A stretch of DNA of 64,000 nt from Oscillatoria sp. FACHB-1406. GTDB taxonomy: Bacteria > Cyanobacteriota > Cyanobacteriia > Cyanobacteriales > Spirulinaceae. Position 1 is the stretch's first letter, and each line of letters opens with the position of its first letter. The translations under genes and the position numbers were made by a program. Positions 8,423-16,480 of the stretch are shown here, piece by piece. The notes under the pieces are model-generated. The model was not told the DNA's origin and did no database searches. It saw only the letters and a program-made list of their open reading frames with translations. The DNA is taken from contig NZ_JACJSM010000013.1 in assembly GCF_014698145.1 (NCBI RefSeq), forward strand, positions 1-64,000. Reading direction: 5' to 3'.

Positions 8423-9466
8423 ATGGAACTGTTATTTGAACCTTTTACCGTTCGCAAGCGCTTTCCGTTAACGATTAGTCGCGGTACGACGGCTGAAAAT
8501 ACAAATTTGTGGCTGAGAGCTCGAGAAGACGGGATTGAAGGTTGGGGGGAAGCTTCGCCGTTTTCGGTGCGTCAGGGCGTATTGCCTTCGACAGCGGCGC
8601 TAGTGGAGGAGGTTAACGCGATCGCGCCCTTACTCGCATCTTATCATCCCCTCCAACATCAGGACATTGAAGAACAATTGCACCGAGAACGGGTATCATC
8701 GGCGACGCGCGCTGCTATCGATACGGCGTTGCACGATTGGTTGGGAAAACGTGCCAATCTTCCTTTGTGGAAACTGTGGGGACTCAACCGCGATCGCATC
8801 GTCCCGATTTCCGTTACCATCGGTATTAGCTCCCCAGAGGCGGCGCGACAGCGGGTGCGCCAGTGGCAAGATTTTATGGGGGCAAAGATTCTTAAAATAA
8901 AGTTGGGCAGTCCTGAAGGATTGGAACGCGATCGCGCTATGTTTCTGGCAGTGCGAGATGAAGCGCCCGATGCCGAACTTACCGTCGATGCGAACGGCGG
9001 TTGGACGCTGGCTGAGGCGTTGCAAATGAGCGAATGGCTGGCGGAATGGGGCGTGAAGTATCTCGAACAACCCTTACCCGTGGGCGCAGAAGCGCAGTTG
9101 TCGGAGTTGCTGGCGACATCGCCTTTACCTATTTTCGTCGATGAAAGCTGCTTTCATTGCCAAGATATTCCCCATTTAGCCCACTGTACCAGCGGCGTTA
9201 ACCTCAAACTGATGAAAACAGGCGGTTTGAGCGAAACGCTACGCGCGATTCATACGGCTAAAGCGTGCGGTTTGCAACTGATGTATGGGTGCTACTCCGA
9301 TAGCAGTTTGGCGAATACGGCAATGTCCCACCTCTCGCCCCTCGCCGACTTTTTAGATTTAGACAGCCATCTCAACCTACTCGACGATCCTTTTATCGGC
9401 GCGCAATTGCAGGACGGGCGCTTGGTTCCGAACGATCTGCCCGGATTGGGGGTAGAACGGCGTTAG
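8423..9466 (+). CDS. Dipeptide epimerase (enolase superfamily)
   Basis: This muconate-lactonizing-type enolase superfamily protein (347 aa) most resembles L-Ala-D/L-Glu epimerases, which recycle murein dipeptides. The catalytic KxK is in KILKIKLG (near residue 160). Metal ligands are in TVDANGGW, EQPLP and VDESC, and the second catalytic Lys is in GVNLKLMKTGGL. The C-terminal YGCYSDSSLANTA loop is of the dipeptide-epimerase type rather than OSB synthase. I use the ATG at 8423. It follows the phosphorylase on the same strand with a repeat-filled 130-bp gap, so co-transcription is possible but unproven. Exact dipeptide specificity is unknown. Confidence 0.8.
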   Translation: MELLFEPFTVRKRFPLTISRGTTAENTNLWLRAREDGIEGWGEASPFSVRQGVLPSTAALVEEVNAIAPLLASYHPLQHQDIEEQLHRERVSSATRAAIDTALHDWLGKRANLPLWKLWGLNRDRIVPISVTIGISSPEAARQRVRQWQDFMGAKILKIKLGSPEGLERDRAMFLAVRDEAPDAELTVDANGGWTLAEALQMSEWLAEWGVKYLEQPLPVGAEAQLSELLATSPLPIFVDESCFHCQDIPHLAHCTSGVNLKLMKTGGLSETLRAIHTAKACGLQLMYGCYSDSSLANTAMSHLSPLADFLDLDSHLNLLDDPFIGAQLQDGRLVPNDLPGLGVERR

Positions 9467-9592
9467 GATGGGATGCGATCGAGCGATAAAACTCCAACGA
9501 GGGAGTATTGCATTAATTTTAAGAGAAGCGCGATCGCTCTCTGCTCGTACTAGAGTAGAGAAAAGACCGATCGCTTTGCGGAGTGAAGAACA

Positions 9593-10204
9593 ATGAATCA
9601 AACTCTCCCCCCCGAAACGGTAATTGCCCCCGACTATCTCAATATTATGGGCTATGTTGATGAGTCGGAAGTGAACGGCCCGGGCAGTCGCGCCGTCGTT
9701 TGGGTACAAGGTTGCGCCCGCGAATGTCCCGGATGTTTTAACCCTGCTTCTTGGTCGTTTGAAACCAATCAGTTAATCCCAATTTCCCAACTCGCCGAAA
9801 AAATCTTAAGCAACCCCAATAACGAAGGCGTAACCTTTTCCGGCGGCGAACCCTTCTGGCAAGCAATCGCTCTAGCAGAACTGGCTAAAATTTTAAAAGC
9901 TAAAGGATTGAACGTCATGTCGTTCACCGGCTTTACCTTACCGCAGTTGCAAGCCGCAGATGCACCTCCCGGCGCGGCAGAATTGCTCGAACAACTGGAT
10001 ATTTTAATCGATGGCCCTTATGTCGAATCTTTAGCGATCCATTCGCCCGATTCTCCCGTTTCTTCTCGCAACCAAAAAGTTCGCATTTTGAATCCTGCCT
10101 TCGCCGATCGCATTACTTGGGCAAGCGACCAAATGGAAATTCATATTCTCAAGGATGGCAGTCGAATTATTACGGGTTTTCGCGGTCAGATGGATTTGAT
10201 TTAA
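9593..10204 (+). CDS. Radical-SAM 4Fe-4S activating protein, NrdG-like
   Basis: A 203-aa protein with the radical-SAM cysteine triad in GCARECPGCFNP (C-x3-C-x2-C, about residues 42-49), the SAM-binding GGEPFWQ element and FTGFTLPQL. It belongs to the group of small glycyl-radical-activating proteins around anaerobic ribonucleotide reductase activase (NrdG, PflA). No nrdD or glycyl-radical enzyme is in the window, so its partner is unknown. The Fe-S cluster would be bound in the cytoplasm. The next gene on the same strand (10344) is a protein of unknown function and might be connected. Confidence 0.8.
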   Translation: MNQTLPPETVIAPDYLNIMGYVDESEVNGPGSRAVVWVQGCARECPGCFNPASWSFETNQLIPISQLAEKILSNPNNEGVTFSGGEPFWQAIALAELAKILKAKGLNVMSFTGFTLPQLQAADAPPGAAELLEQLDILIDGPYVESLAIHSPDSPVSSRNQKVRILNPAFADRITWASDQMEIHILKDGSRIITGFRGQMDLI

Positions 10205-10343
10205 TGTTACCCGTTCGGAAGCGCTCAAAAGACTTGGTTTTCCCTCTCTTATGTCTCTCCTAGGATTGGGCGACGGTATATTCTAACGGTAAAATGGGAG
10301 CGATCGCTGCTCGTTCACCTTCAGGGTGTAATTTTAGAAGCCG

Positions 10344-11006
10344 ATGGATTCTCTTGTTATCAATTCCTGCAAAAAACTCAGTTTTTTTTGGAGTCCGAAC
10401 CAACAGCGTTTTGCTTGCAACGACGTAGCGATTGAAGGCTTCGGGGAGATTTGTACCGATCCTTCTCACGATCTCGTGCATCTGATTATTGCGGCTAACG
10501 ATAATATGTTTTGGTTGCCGCGCGGCGAAAGAGATGCGGTTTGTTGGGCGGAATACAATGCCGTCTTTTTAGAAAATTTATTCGATAAAACTTGCAACGC
10601 GATCGCGTTTGGAACCTCGTCGAATCCCGACGCATTCGGAGAAACGGTTAAGTATATGGATTGGTTTGTTAACCAACACTACGCCCCTTTTCCCGTCTCT
10701 GCTACCCTAGCAGTACGGCACTTTTGCGAGCAAATCGATCCGTTTCTCGTTGCTTGTCTTTTTCCTTATTATCTCTACCTCAAAACCTACGAACGCACCC
10801 ACAGCAATTATCGTTCCGGTCAATACGAACTCGATTTTACCGCACGCGATCGCCCTCCCGCCGATGAATTGGGATGGTTGGCGCAATGGTCGATTTACCG
10901 ACAACTTAAAGCGGCTAAAACAGCGTTGGGCATTCCCTCAGCAGACCCCGATATCGGTTGGAAAATCGAGCAAGCCCTGACGAAAATCGATAATTTAGAT
11001 CGATAA
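10344..11006 (+). CDS. Hypothetical protein (220 aa)
   Basis: I do not recognise the family. The protein is soluble-looking, with an alpha/beta N-terminal half rich in aromatic residues (FWSPNQQRF, MFWLPRGERD, YMDWFVNQHYAPFP) and a helical, charged C-terminal third. There is no signal peptide, membrane helix or cofactor motif. It has four cysteines without metal-site spacing. The gene is 139 bp downstream of the NrdG-like gene in the same direction, and its codon use matches its neighbours, so it is likely real and chromosomal in origin. Confidence 0.6.
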   Translation: MDSLVINSCKKLSFFWSPNQQRFACNDVAIEGFGEICTDPSHDLVHLIIAANDNMFWLPRGERDAVCWAEYNAVFLENLFDKTCNAIAFGTSSNPDAFGETVKYMDWFVNQHYAPFPVSATLAVRHFCEQIDPFLVACLFPYYLYLKTYERTHSNYRSGQYELDFTARDRPPADELGWLAQWSIYRQLKAAKTALGIPSADPDIGWKIEQALTKIDNLDR

Positions 11007-11137
11007 TTTAGGGGGTGTTTCTTCGCTCGCTGCGGTTTCTTCTTCGGAAGGGACAGAGATTGAAAGTATCGAGGAATGCGCGATTTAAATCGCATTTTGT
11101 ACCACAGAACATTAAGAGTTCTATCGAGTTTATTTAA

Positions 11138-11983
11138 TTAACGCACGCCGCATAACAGCCCAAAACGAATCAATCCCCGCGCGTAACCCCGTTTCATCAG
11201 ATCGAGCGAGAGTGTGGCTTCTAGGGTTTCTTTGCCTGCTTGCAAAACACCGAGAATGGCAGCAGGCGCGATCGCGGATTCAATCACCTTATCCCAAAAA
11301 GGAGCCACCGCGATCGACCAATCATCGGCGCGTAACTCCCGAAAACCGCACTCTACCGCGATTTGTTCGTACTCGGGCAAAGAAATAACGTAAGGCAGGC
11401 AGTACACGCGATAAATCTCTGCTAAATGCCGTTGTTCGTCGGCGGTTAACTCCCCCGCGAGGGAAGTTGTCGGACGGTGGCACCACGTCGCAAAAATCAG
11501 CTTTCCGCCCGGTTTCAGCACCCGATAGCACTCCTGCAAAAACTGCCGTTTGTCGGGCATATGTTCGCCACTTTCTAGCGACCATACCAGGTCGAAACTT
11601 TCGTCAGGAAAAGGGGTTTGCTGCGCGTCTGCGACCTCAAATCGGACATTTTGAATTAAATTTGCCTCGCGCGCTCTTTCCGAGGCTCTAGCGGCTTGGA
11701 TGGGACTGAGGGTAATTCCGATCGCGTCAGCCTTGAATTTTTGCGCGAGATACAGGGTACTGCCGCCAATCCCGCACCCCGCATCGAGAATTTGAGTGGG
11801 GTTTTTAACGTTCGCCCAATCGAGGAGTTCTTCAATCAGATCGATTTGAGCTTGTCGGCGTTCGAGTTTGTAGTTGCCTGCCCTACCGTAATAGCCGTGG
11901 TGCATATGCTCGCCCCAAACTTGTTCCCACAATCCGCTTGAAGCATCGTAAAATTTTTGGATTTTTTGTTGAAGATCGGACAT
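11138..11983 (-). CDS. SAM-dependent methyltransferase, gamma-tocopherol methyltransferase-like
   Basis: A 281-aa class I methyltransferase. Motif I is ILDAGCGIGGSTLYLAQ (about residues 65-81), motif II ITLSPIQAARA, then SFDLVWSLESGEHMPDK and YRVLKPGGKLIFATWCHR. The substrate-end pattern (HHGYYG near residue 28, RGLIRFGLLCGVR at the C-terminus) is that of the tocopherol/plastoquinol and sterol C-methyltransferase group. A VTE4-like role in vitamin E synthesis is therefore likely, though a related quinone or carotenoid substrate is possible. The gap to the upstream CDF gene is a heptamer array. Confidence 0.75.
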   Translation of the reverse strand: MSDLQQKIQKFYDASSGLWEQVWGEHMHHGYYGRAGNYKLERRQAQIDLIEELLDWANVKNPTQILDAGCGIGGSTLYLAQKFKADAIGITLSPIQAARASERAREANLIQNVRFEVADAQQTPFPDESFDLVWSLESGEHMPDKRQFLQECYRVLKPGGKLIFATWCHRPTTSLAGELTADEQRHLAEIYRVYCLPYVISLPEYEQIAVECGFRELRADDWSIAVAPFWDKVIESAIAPAAILGVLQAGKETLEATLSLDLMKRGYARGLIRFGLLCGVR

Positions 11984-11989
11984 TTTAAA

Positions 11990-12068
11990 TAATGAATAAT
12001 GAATGATGAATGATGAATGGGGAAATTACGAATTACGAATTACGAATTACGAATTACGAATTACGAAT
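11990..12068. repeat. Heptamer array overlapping the end of the CDF gene
   Basis: Units change from gaataat/gaatgat (11990-12024) to AATTACG (12026-12066). On the minus strand the array supplies the last four codons and the TAA stop of the CDF transporter (I-R-N-S-stop), then fills the gap to the methyltransferase start. Confidence 0.93.
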
Positions 12069-12812
12069 AAGGCTTTCTAAGGAGGGAAATAGAAGCTTTT
12101 CGGCAACTTCGCGGCTTTCTTCTACTGCACTGCAACTCGGAGCGATGGGGGCGGGCGGAACGCCAGAAAGCAATAACCGCAAACTTTGGAACGTTAAAGG
12201 CACTGAAAGCAGTACGATCGCGCCGGAGACGAGCAAACCGATCGCGCCATCCGCCCAATCCCAATGCAACCAAGCGACCGCGATCGCAGCCAGAATCGTT
12301 CCCACCGAACCGACTAAATCCGCTACGACGTGCAAAAATGCTCCTCTCAAGTTGAGATCGCCGCAACTACAGCGATACAGCCCCAAAACGTTACAGCCAT
12401 TAATCCCCAATCCCAAAAACGCAATGACGAGCATCGGCAGTCCTTCGAGTTCCGGGTGAGGAGTATCGAGGCGCGCGATCGCTTCCCAACCCAGCCACCC
12501 CGCCAAGCCTAACAGCAGCAACGCATTAATCGAAGCCGCCAACAGTTCGGTTCGGGATGGAGTATTAGCGCGGCGGCGAGCGAGGCGCGTCGCCACCAAA
12601 GTAATGCTTAACGCCCCGACATCCGAGAGAACGTGACTGGCATCGGCAGCCACAGAGACGCTATGACTGAACCACGCCGCGATCGCTTCGGCAATAAAAA
12701 ACAGTCCGAGCAGCAACAGGGCAATTTGTAACTGTCGTACTGGACGCAAACGAGGCTCGAACATCTTACAACGGAGAGGACTTAAACGCATCTTAGCTCG
12801 ATCCGCCCCCAT
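12054..12812 (-). CDS. Cation diffusion facilitator transporter, C-terminal domain missing
   Basis: CDF-family divalent cation exporter, 252 aa with six predicted membrane segments. The two His/Asp metal-site helices are present: DASHVLSDVG in TM2 and HVVADLVGS in TM5. Family members usually run near 300 aa, with an 80-90 residue cytoplasmic metal-binding domain after TM6. Here the frame ends soon after QSLRLLLSGVPP, and the final residues are encoded by the heptamer array. The domain has therefore probably been cut off by, or replaced with, repeat DNA. Some naturally short CDFs exist, so it may still transport. It starts 19 bp after the response regulator stop. Confidence 0.8.
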   Translation of the reverse strand: MGADRAKMRLSPLRCKMFEPRLRPVRQLQIALLLLGLFFIAEAIAAWFSHSVSVAADASHVLSDVGALSITLVATRLARRRANTPSRTELLAASINALLLLGLAGWLGWEAIARLDTPHPELEGLPMLVIAFLGLGINGCNVLGLYRCSCGDLNLRGAFLHVVADLVGSVGTILAAIAVAWLHWDWADGAIGLLVSGAIVLLSVPLTFQSLRLLLSGVPPAPIAPSCSAVEESREVAEKLLFPSLESLIRNS

Positions 12813-12831
12813 CTTGGCAACTGCCTGCCCC

Positions 12832-13527
12832 TCAATGCGTCAGTCCGCGCTCGAGGGCAAAACGAACCAATTCGGTGCGGCTGTAAGTCCCTGTTTTGCC
12901 AAACAAGCGGCTGACGTACTTTTCGACATTACGAACGCTCGTGTTTAACTGTCGGGCGATTTCTTTGTTCATCAAGCCCTTAGCGACTAGATCCAAAACG
13001 CTTTGCTCGCGAGGCGTTAGCTCGATCTCGCTTTTGGCAACCGTCTGAGGCAGTCCCGATGCGCCGCCCAGCGTTACTAAAATTTCCTTAATCCCGCGTT
13101 CGATCTGTTCGAGCTTGATGTTATCGCTATCGGTAGCAGCAGCCGCGTTGCGACGAGCGAGCAAATTCCGAACAATCGCAACCAATTCTTCGGGTTCAAA
13201 CGGTTTGGGTAAATAAGCATCGCAACCCGCTTCGTAGCCGACAATGCGATCGGCTGTCATCCCTCGAGCGGTTAGAAAAATTACGGGGAGGGCTTGAAAA
13301 CGCGGATCGGCTCTCAAGCGATCGAGAAACTGATAGCCGCTAACTTGAGGCATCATAATATCTGAAATCACTAAATCTGGCGGTGATTTCTCCATCAGCG
13401 CCCAAGCTTCATCAGCACTGGCTGCGACTTGTACGGAAAATTCGTCATCATCTTCGAGATAGGCTTGAACGGCTATCCGCAAGCCGGGTTCGTCATCAAC
13501 TAAAAGGAGTTTTGGAGGCTCTGACAT
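12832..13527 (-). CDS. NarL/LuxR-type response regulator (Ycf29/Rre1-like)
   Basis: A 231-aa two-component regulator. The receiver domain has the acidic pair at residues 11-12, phospho-acceptor Asp56 in VISDIMMP, the T in FLTARG and the Lys in PKPF. The C-terminal LuxR helix-turn-helix (about 166-230) shows LTPREQSVLDLVAKGLMNKEIA and a recognition helix followed by VEKYVSRLF. The overall form resembles the Ycf29/Rre1 group conserved in cyanobacteria and some plastids and linked to stress sensing, but this is by memory of the family. No cognate kinase is adjacent. It is probably co-transcribed with the CDF gene downstream. Confidence 0.87.
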   Translation of the reverse strand: MSEPPKLLLVDDEPGLRIAVQAYLEDDDEFSVQVAASADEAWALMEKSPPDLVISDIMMPQVSGYQFLDRLRADPRFQALPVIFLTARGMTADRIVGYEAGCDAYLPKPFEPEELVAIVRNLLARRNAAAATDSDNIKLEQIERGIKEILVTLGGASGLPQTVAKSEIELTPREQSVLDLVAKGLMNKEIARQLNTSVRNVEKYVSRLFGKTGTYSRTELVRFALERGLTH

Positions 13528-13819
13528 TGCTATTTTGACTTGTCAATATACAACTCGTTATTGAAGGTTTTCAGTACAAACTCGGAAAGAGCGTCTTCCT
13601 TCATCAGTAATTTTATCTGCTAGATTTCTCTGATAACTTCGCTTCAGAATTTTCAAAAGAGTGAGGGAAGTAACAGTATGTTTTTTTTCTATATTCGATA
13701 ATAATTTAACCAATACATTGAATCATTTAAAGGTTGTAACTTTCGATTGAAAATCGGGAATTGTAGCAATATAAGCTTAGTATATCGTTTTATTCAACCT
13801 TTAGGATTGCAAATATCCT

Positions 13820-14575
13820 ATGCCCGAGACCGAAGCTCATCCTATGCTCGCAAATCTTTTACTTTCTGCATTGCCCGAAGCCGATCGCCAACGTCTTACA
13901 CCTCATCTCGAACAAACCTCACTGGTTCCAGGTCAAGTGTTGTTTGAAGCGGGACATCCCATATCAGAGGTTTATTTTCCGGCGGGAGCAGCCATTGCTC
14001 TACTCTCGCCAATGGAAAATGGGACGACTTCTGCGATCGCGACTGTCGGTCGAGAAGGTTTCGTCGGTCTCCCCGTGTTTCTCGGCGGTCAATCCACTGT
14101 CCATCGAGCCGTAGTTCAGACGGCAGGTTTAGCTTTTAAGGTCGATGCAACCGTTTTCAAGAACGAGTACGCTCGCAGCGAAAAATTCTCCCGACTCCTT
14201 CTGCTGTATACCCAAGCGCTTTTAACTCAAATTGCGCAAACAGCTTCCTGTCGCTCTCATCACGAAATCGACAAGCGACTCGCACGTTGGTTGCTGCTTC
14301 TCAGCGATTGTACCGGGCAACCGGAGTTGCAATTGACCCAGAAAAGAATCTCAGAAATGATGGGGGTACGTCGCGCTAGTATCACCGAAGCCGCGATCGC
14401 ACTCCAAGATTCTGGTATTATTCGCTACACTCGCGGTCGGATTTTAATTCTCGACCGTTCGGCTTTAGAAGCCAAAGTTTGCGAATGTTATCGGCTTACT
14501 AAATCTGAATTCGAGCGCTTATTACTGAAATCTACAACCCCTAACGATAACGAATACACTGCTATAATTACATAA
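13820..14575 (+). CDS. Crp/Fnr-family transcriptional regulator
   Basis: A 251-aa regulator with an N-terminal cyclic-nucleotide-type sensor barrel and a C-terminal winged helix (about residues 150-220: LTQKRISEMMGVRRASITEAAIALQ). The barrel lacks the cAMP-binding 'GE-x-ALL-x-xPRxA' cassette (it has GREGFVGLPVFLGG), so it probably senses something other than cAMP or has no ligand. The recognition helix with Arg-Arg and Ser/Thr is normal. It is followed by a close paralogue 177 bp downstream. Its targets are unknown. Confidence 0.85.
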   Translation: MPETEAHPMLANLLLSALPEADRQRLTPHLEQTSLVPGQVLFEAGHPISEVYFPAGAAIALLSPMENGTTSAIATVGREGFVGLPVFLGGQSTVHRAVVQTAGLAFKVDATVFKNEYARSEKFSRLLLLYTQALLTQIAQTASCRSHHEIDKRLARWLLLLSDCTGQPELQLTQKRISEMMGVRRASITEAAIALQDSGIIRYTRGRILILDRSALEAKVCECYRLTKSEFERLLLKSTTPNDNEYTAIIT

Positions 14576-14752
14576 ACTATTTCTTTCATTAAAGTATGAT
14601 TGGCTACATTCTTTTCAGTTTGAATGTAGGCCCGTCTTTTGCCTCGGACTGATGCACCCTACTCTTGTCAGATGTATGGCTTTTTCTGTACGATTGCGTA
14701 CTGAACGGCAATATTTTTGTCTGTCTCCAACCCTAAAAAATTGGTACCTACC

Positions 14753-15469
14753 GTGTCCGAAGGCGAGCGAATTCCAGTCAATCAGTTACTTGCAACTCTA
14801 ACGGCCGCCGAGTACGAACGCCTCGCGCCCTATTTAGAACGAGTAACACTTTCTGCCCAGCAACTTCTTCATGCACCGGGCGAACCTATTTCCGCTGTTT
14901 ATTTCCCGACAGCAGGATTAATTTCCCTCGTTACGATTTTGGAGAATGGAGCGACCAGCGAAACGGGATTAATCGGCCACGAAGGAGTTGTGGGCTTTCC
15001 CGCTTTTTTAGGCGGCAACTTGACAACCAATCATGCGATCGTGCAAATTGCAGGCAGCGCGCTGAGATTAGAAGCAGAATTCCTCAAACGGGAGTTCGAG
15101 CGCAGCCAACAATTACGACAGCGACTGCTCCTCTATACCCAAGCCTTTTTAACTCAGGTTTCCCAAACTGCCATTTGTAACGGTCAGCACGGCACGGAAC
15201 AGCGAGTCGCGCGTTGGTTGCTCTGGGCGCGGGATTGCGCATTACAAGATGAATTGGTTTTATCCCTGGACTTTATTGCCAATTTACTGGGAATCCAAAC
15301 TCAAAGCGCGATTATTGCCCTTCAATCCCTCCAACAGTGCGGTATCCTGCGCTATCAAGCCGATCGCATTGAAATTTTAGCAGTCTTAGGACTGGAAACG
15401 AAAGCTTGTGAATGCTATCGCCGAGTTCGGGATGAATATTATCGTTTGCTGGCTTTTCCTCAGCGATAA
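14753..15469 (+). CDS. Crp/Fnr-family paralogue with altered recognition helix
   Basis: A paralogue of the preceding gene in the same direction, about 239 aa from a GTG at 14753 (a TTG at 14717 is the alternative; there is no ATG). It shares the sensor barrel (PGEPISAVYFPTAGLISLVTILENG) and the helix 'LLLYTQAFLTQ'. In the DNA-binding domain the position equivalent to 'GVRRASITEAA' reads GIQTQSAIIAL: both arginines and the Glu expected to touch DNA are gone, while the scaffold length is kept. It may bind DNA differently or act as a partner or inhibitor of its neighbour. Confidence 0.8.
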   Translation: MSEGERIPVNQLLATLTAAEYERLAPYLERVTLSAQQLLHAPGEPISAVYFPTAGLISLVTILENGATSETGLIGHEGVVGFPAFLGGNLTTNHAIVQIAGSALRLEAEFLKREFERSQQLRQRLLLYTQAFLTQVSQTAICNGQHGTEQRVARWLLWARDCALQDELVLSLDFIANLLGIQTQSAIIALQSLQQCGILRYQADRIEILAVLGLETKACECYRRVRDEYYRLLAFPQR

Positions 15470-15716
15470 AAAACGCAGCATTTTCGGTCAGTTTGTTTGT
15501 CCCGGTTGAATGAAGCTAGAATAAAAGTTGAATAACTAATATTCTTAACTGCATTGCAGTAGCAATGCTCCGGCAGAGATGAAGTGTCCAACGATACACT
15601 GTTTCTCCGGCGCTCTGGTGCTGGTGCATTTACCAACGTGCGAACGCTTGGTCTCCCTAGGGAGAAAAGCATCGCACTTTTTAACTGAGTTCACTTTTAG
15701 CATACATCTAAAAAAA

Positions 15717-15986
15717 ATGATTCAAACATACCTATCCCGTGAAGATGCCGTTACCTCGAGTCGAGATTCTTTGCTCTGCTTCTATAGCAATCAGTCGCAC
15801 TCCGTCCAAGTGTTGCGAATTGCGAATATAAGCCATAACTACTGGGAACGAGTCGTATTTCCGGGTCAGCGCCTACTGTTTGAAGCAACCCGAGATGCGA
15901 AGTTAGAAGTTTACAGCAGTGAAAATTTTAATAATCTCTTAGCCGATGTTATTCCCTGCTATAAGCTCGAAGTGAAGGAAGAATAA
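15717..15986 (+). CDS. DUF1830 family protein
   Basis: An 89-aa cyanobacterial protein starting MIQTYLSREDAV. It carries the DUF1830 pattern: LLCFYSNQSHSVQVLRIANI, then YWERVVFPGQRLLFEA, then LADVIPCYKLEV at the end. The function of the family is unknown; it is small, soluble and widespread in cyanobacteria, often near regulators. A longer frame starting at 15579 is open, but the extra N-terminal part has no family character, so I choose the ATG at 15717. Confidence 0.82.
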   Translation: MIQTYLSREDAVTSSRDSLLCFYSNQSHSVQVLRIANISHNYWERVVFPGQRLLFEATRDAKLEVYSSENFNNLLADVIPCYKLEVKEE

Positions 15987-16046
15987 TCGATTGGGAGGGT
16001 TAATGACGGGAGAGCAGAAATCCCGCTTACCGTCCCATTGGTAAAT

Positions 16047-16082
16047 TCCGCGAAGCCGTCCATTAAGAATGTGCTTCGCGGA
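16047..16082. terminator. Hairpin between convergent DUF1830 and rpmB genes
   Basis: TCCGCGAAGC at 16047-16056 pairs perfectly with GCTTCGCGGA at 16073-16082 around a 16-base loop. It lies between two convergent genes and could end transcription from both, but neither side has a clear T-run. Confidence 0.45.
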
Positions 16083-16126
16083 GGGTTGCAAATTTTGTGT
16101 AAGGGTAGTGCCGTGCGAACGACCGT

Positions 16127-16363
16127 TTAATATTGATTGAGGTTAATTCCTGCCTCTTTCGCCATTGCTTGCAAACCTTTCTTCTCAATCGTTTTAATCG
16201 CTTTGGTAGAAAGTTTAAGTCTAACCCAGCGATTGCCCTCCGGCCACCAAACGCGCTTCCATTGCAGGTTAACTTGCTGGAGTTTGTGGGTACGGCGGTG
16301 GGAGTGGGAAACAGCGAAGGCGTTGTTTGCTTTTTTATCGGTTAATTGACATCTGCGGCCCAT
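16127..16363 (-). CDS. rpmB: 50S ribosomal protein L28
   Basis: The 78-aa ribosomal protein begins [21 protein letters not shown], the standard bacterial L28 start. It continues with [19 protein letters not shown] and ends with the basic helix ending INLNQY. The start at 16363 is chosen because an AGGAGG Shine-Dalgarno sequence lies six bases upstream; a longer in-frame start nine codons upstream would place that sequence inside the gene. It is a constitutive component of the large ribosomal subunit. It lies 117 bp downstream of the LpxB-like gene on the same strand. Confidence 0.95.
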   Translation of the reverse strand: MGRRCQLTDKKANNAFAVSHSHRRTHKLQQVNLQWKRVWWPEGNRWVRLKLSTKAIKTIEKKGLQAMAKEAGINLNQY

Positions 16364-16480
16364 GAAAAACCTCCTGTGCGATCGGGGCATGAACGATCTA
16401 TTGTACGCTTTTTTAGCGATCCGGGAAGCGGATTCTGCGATCGCGCGTTGCCCTTATCTGGCGATCGCGCGTTAAAATTT

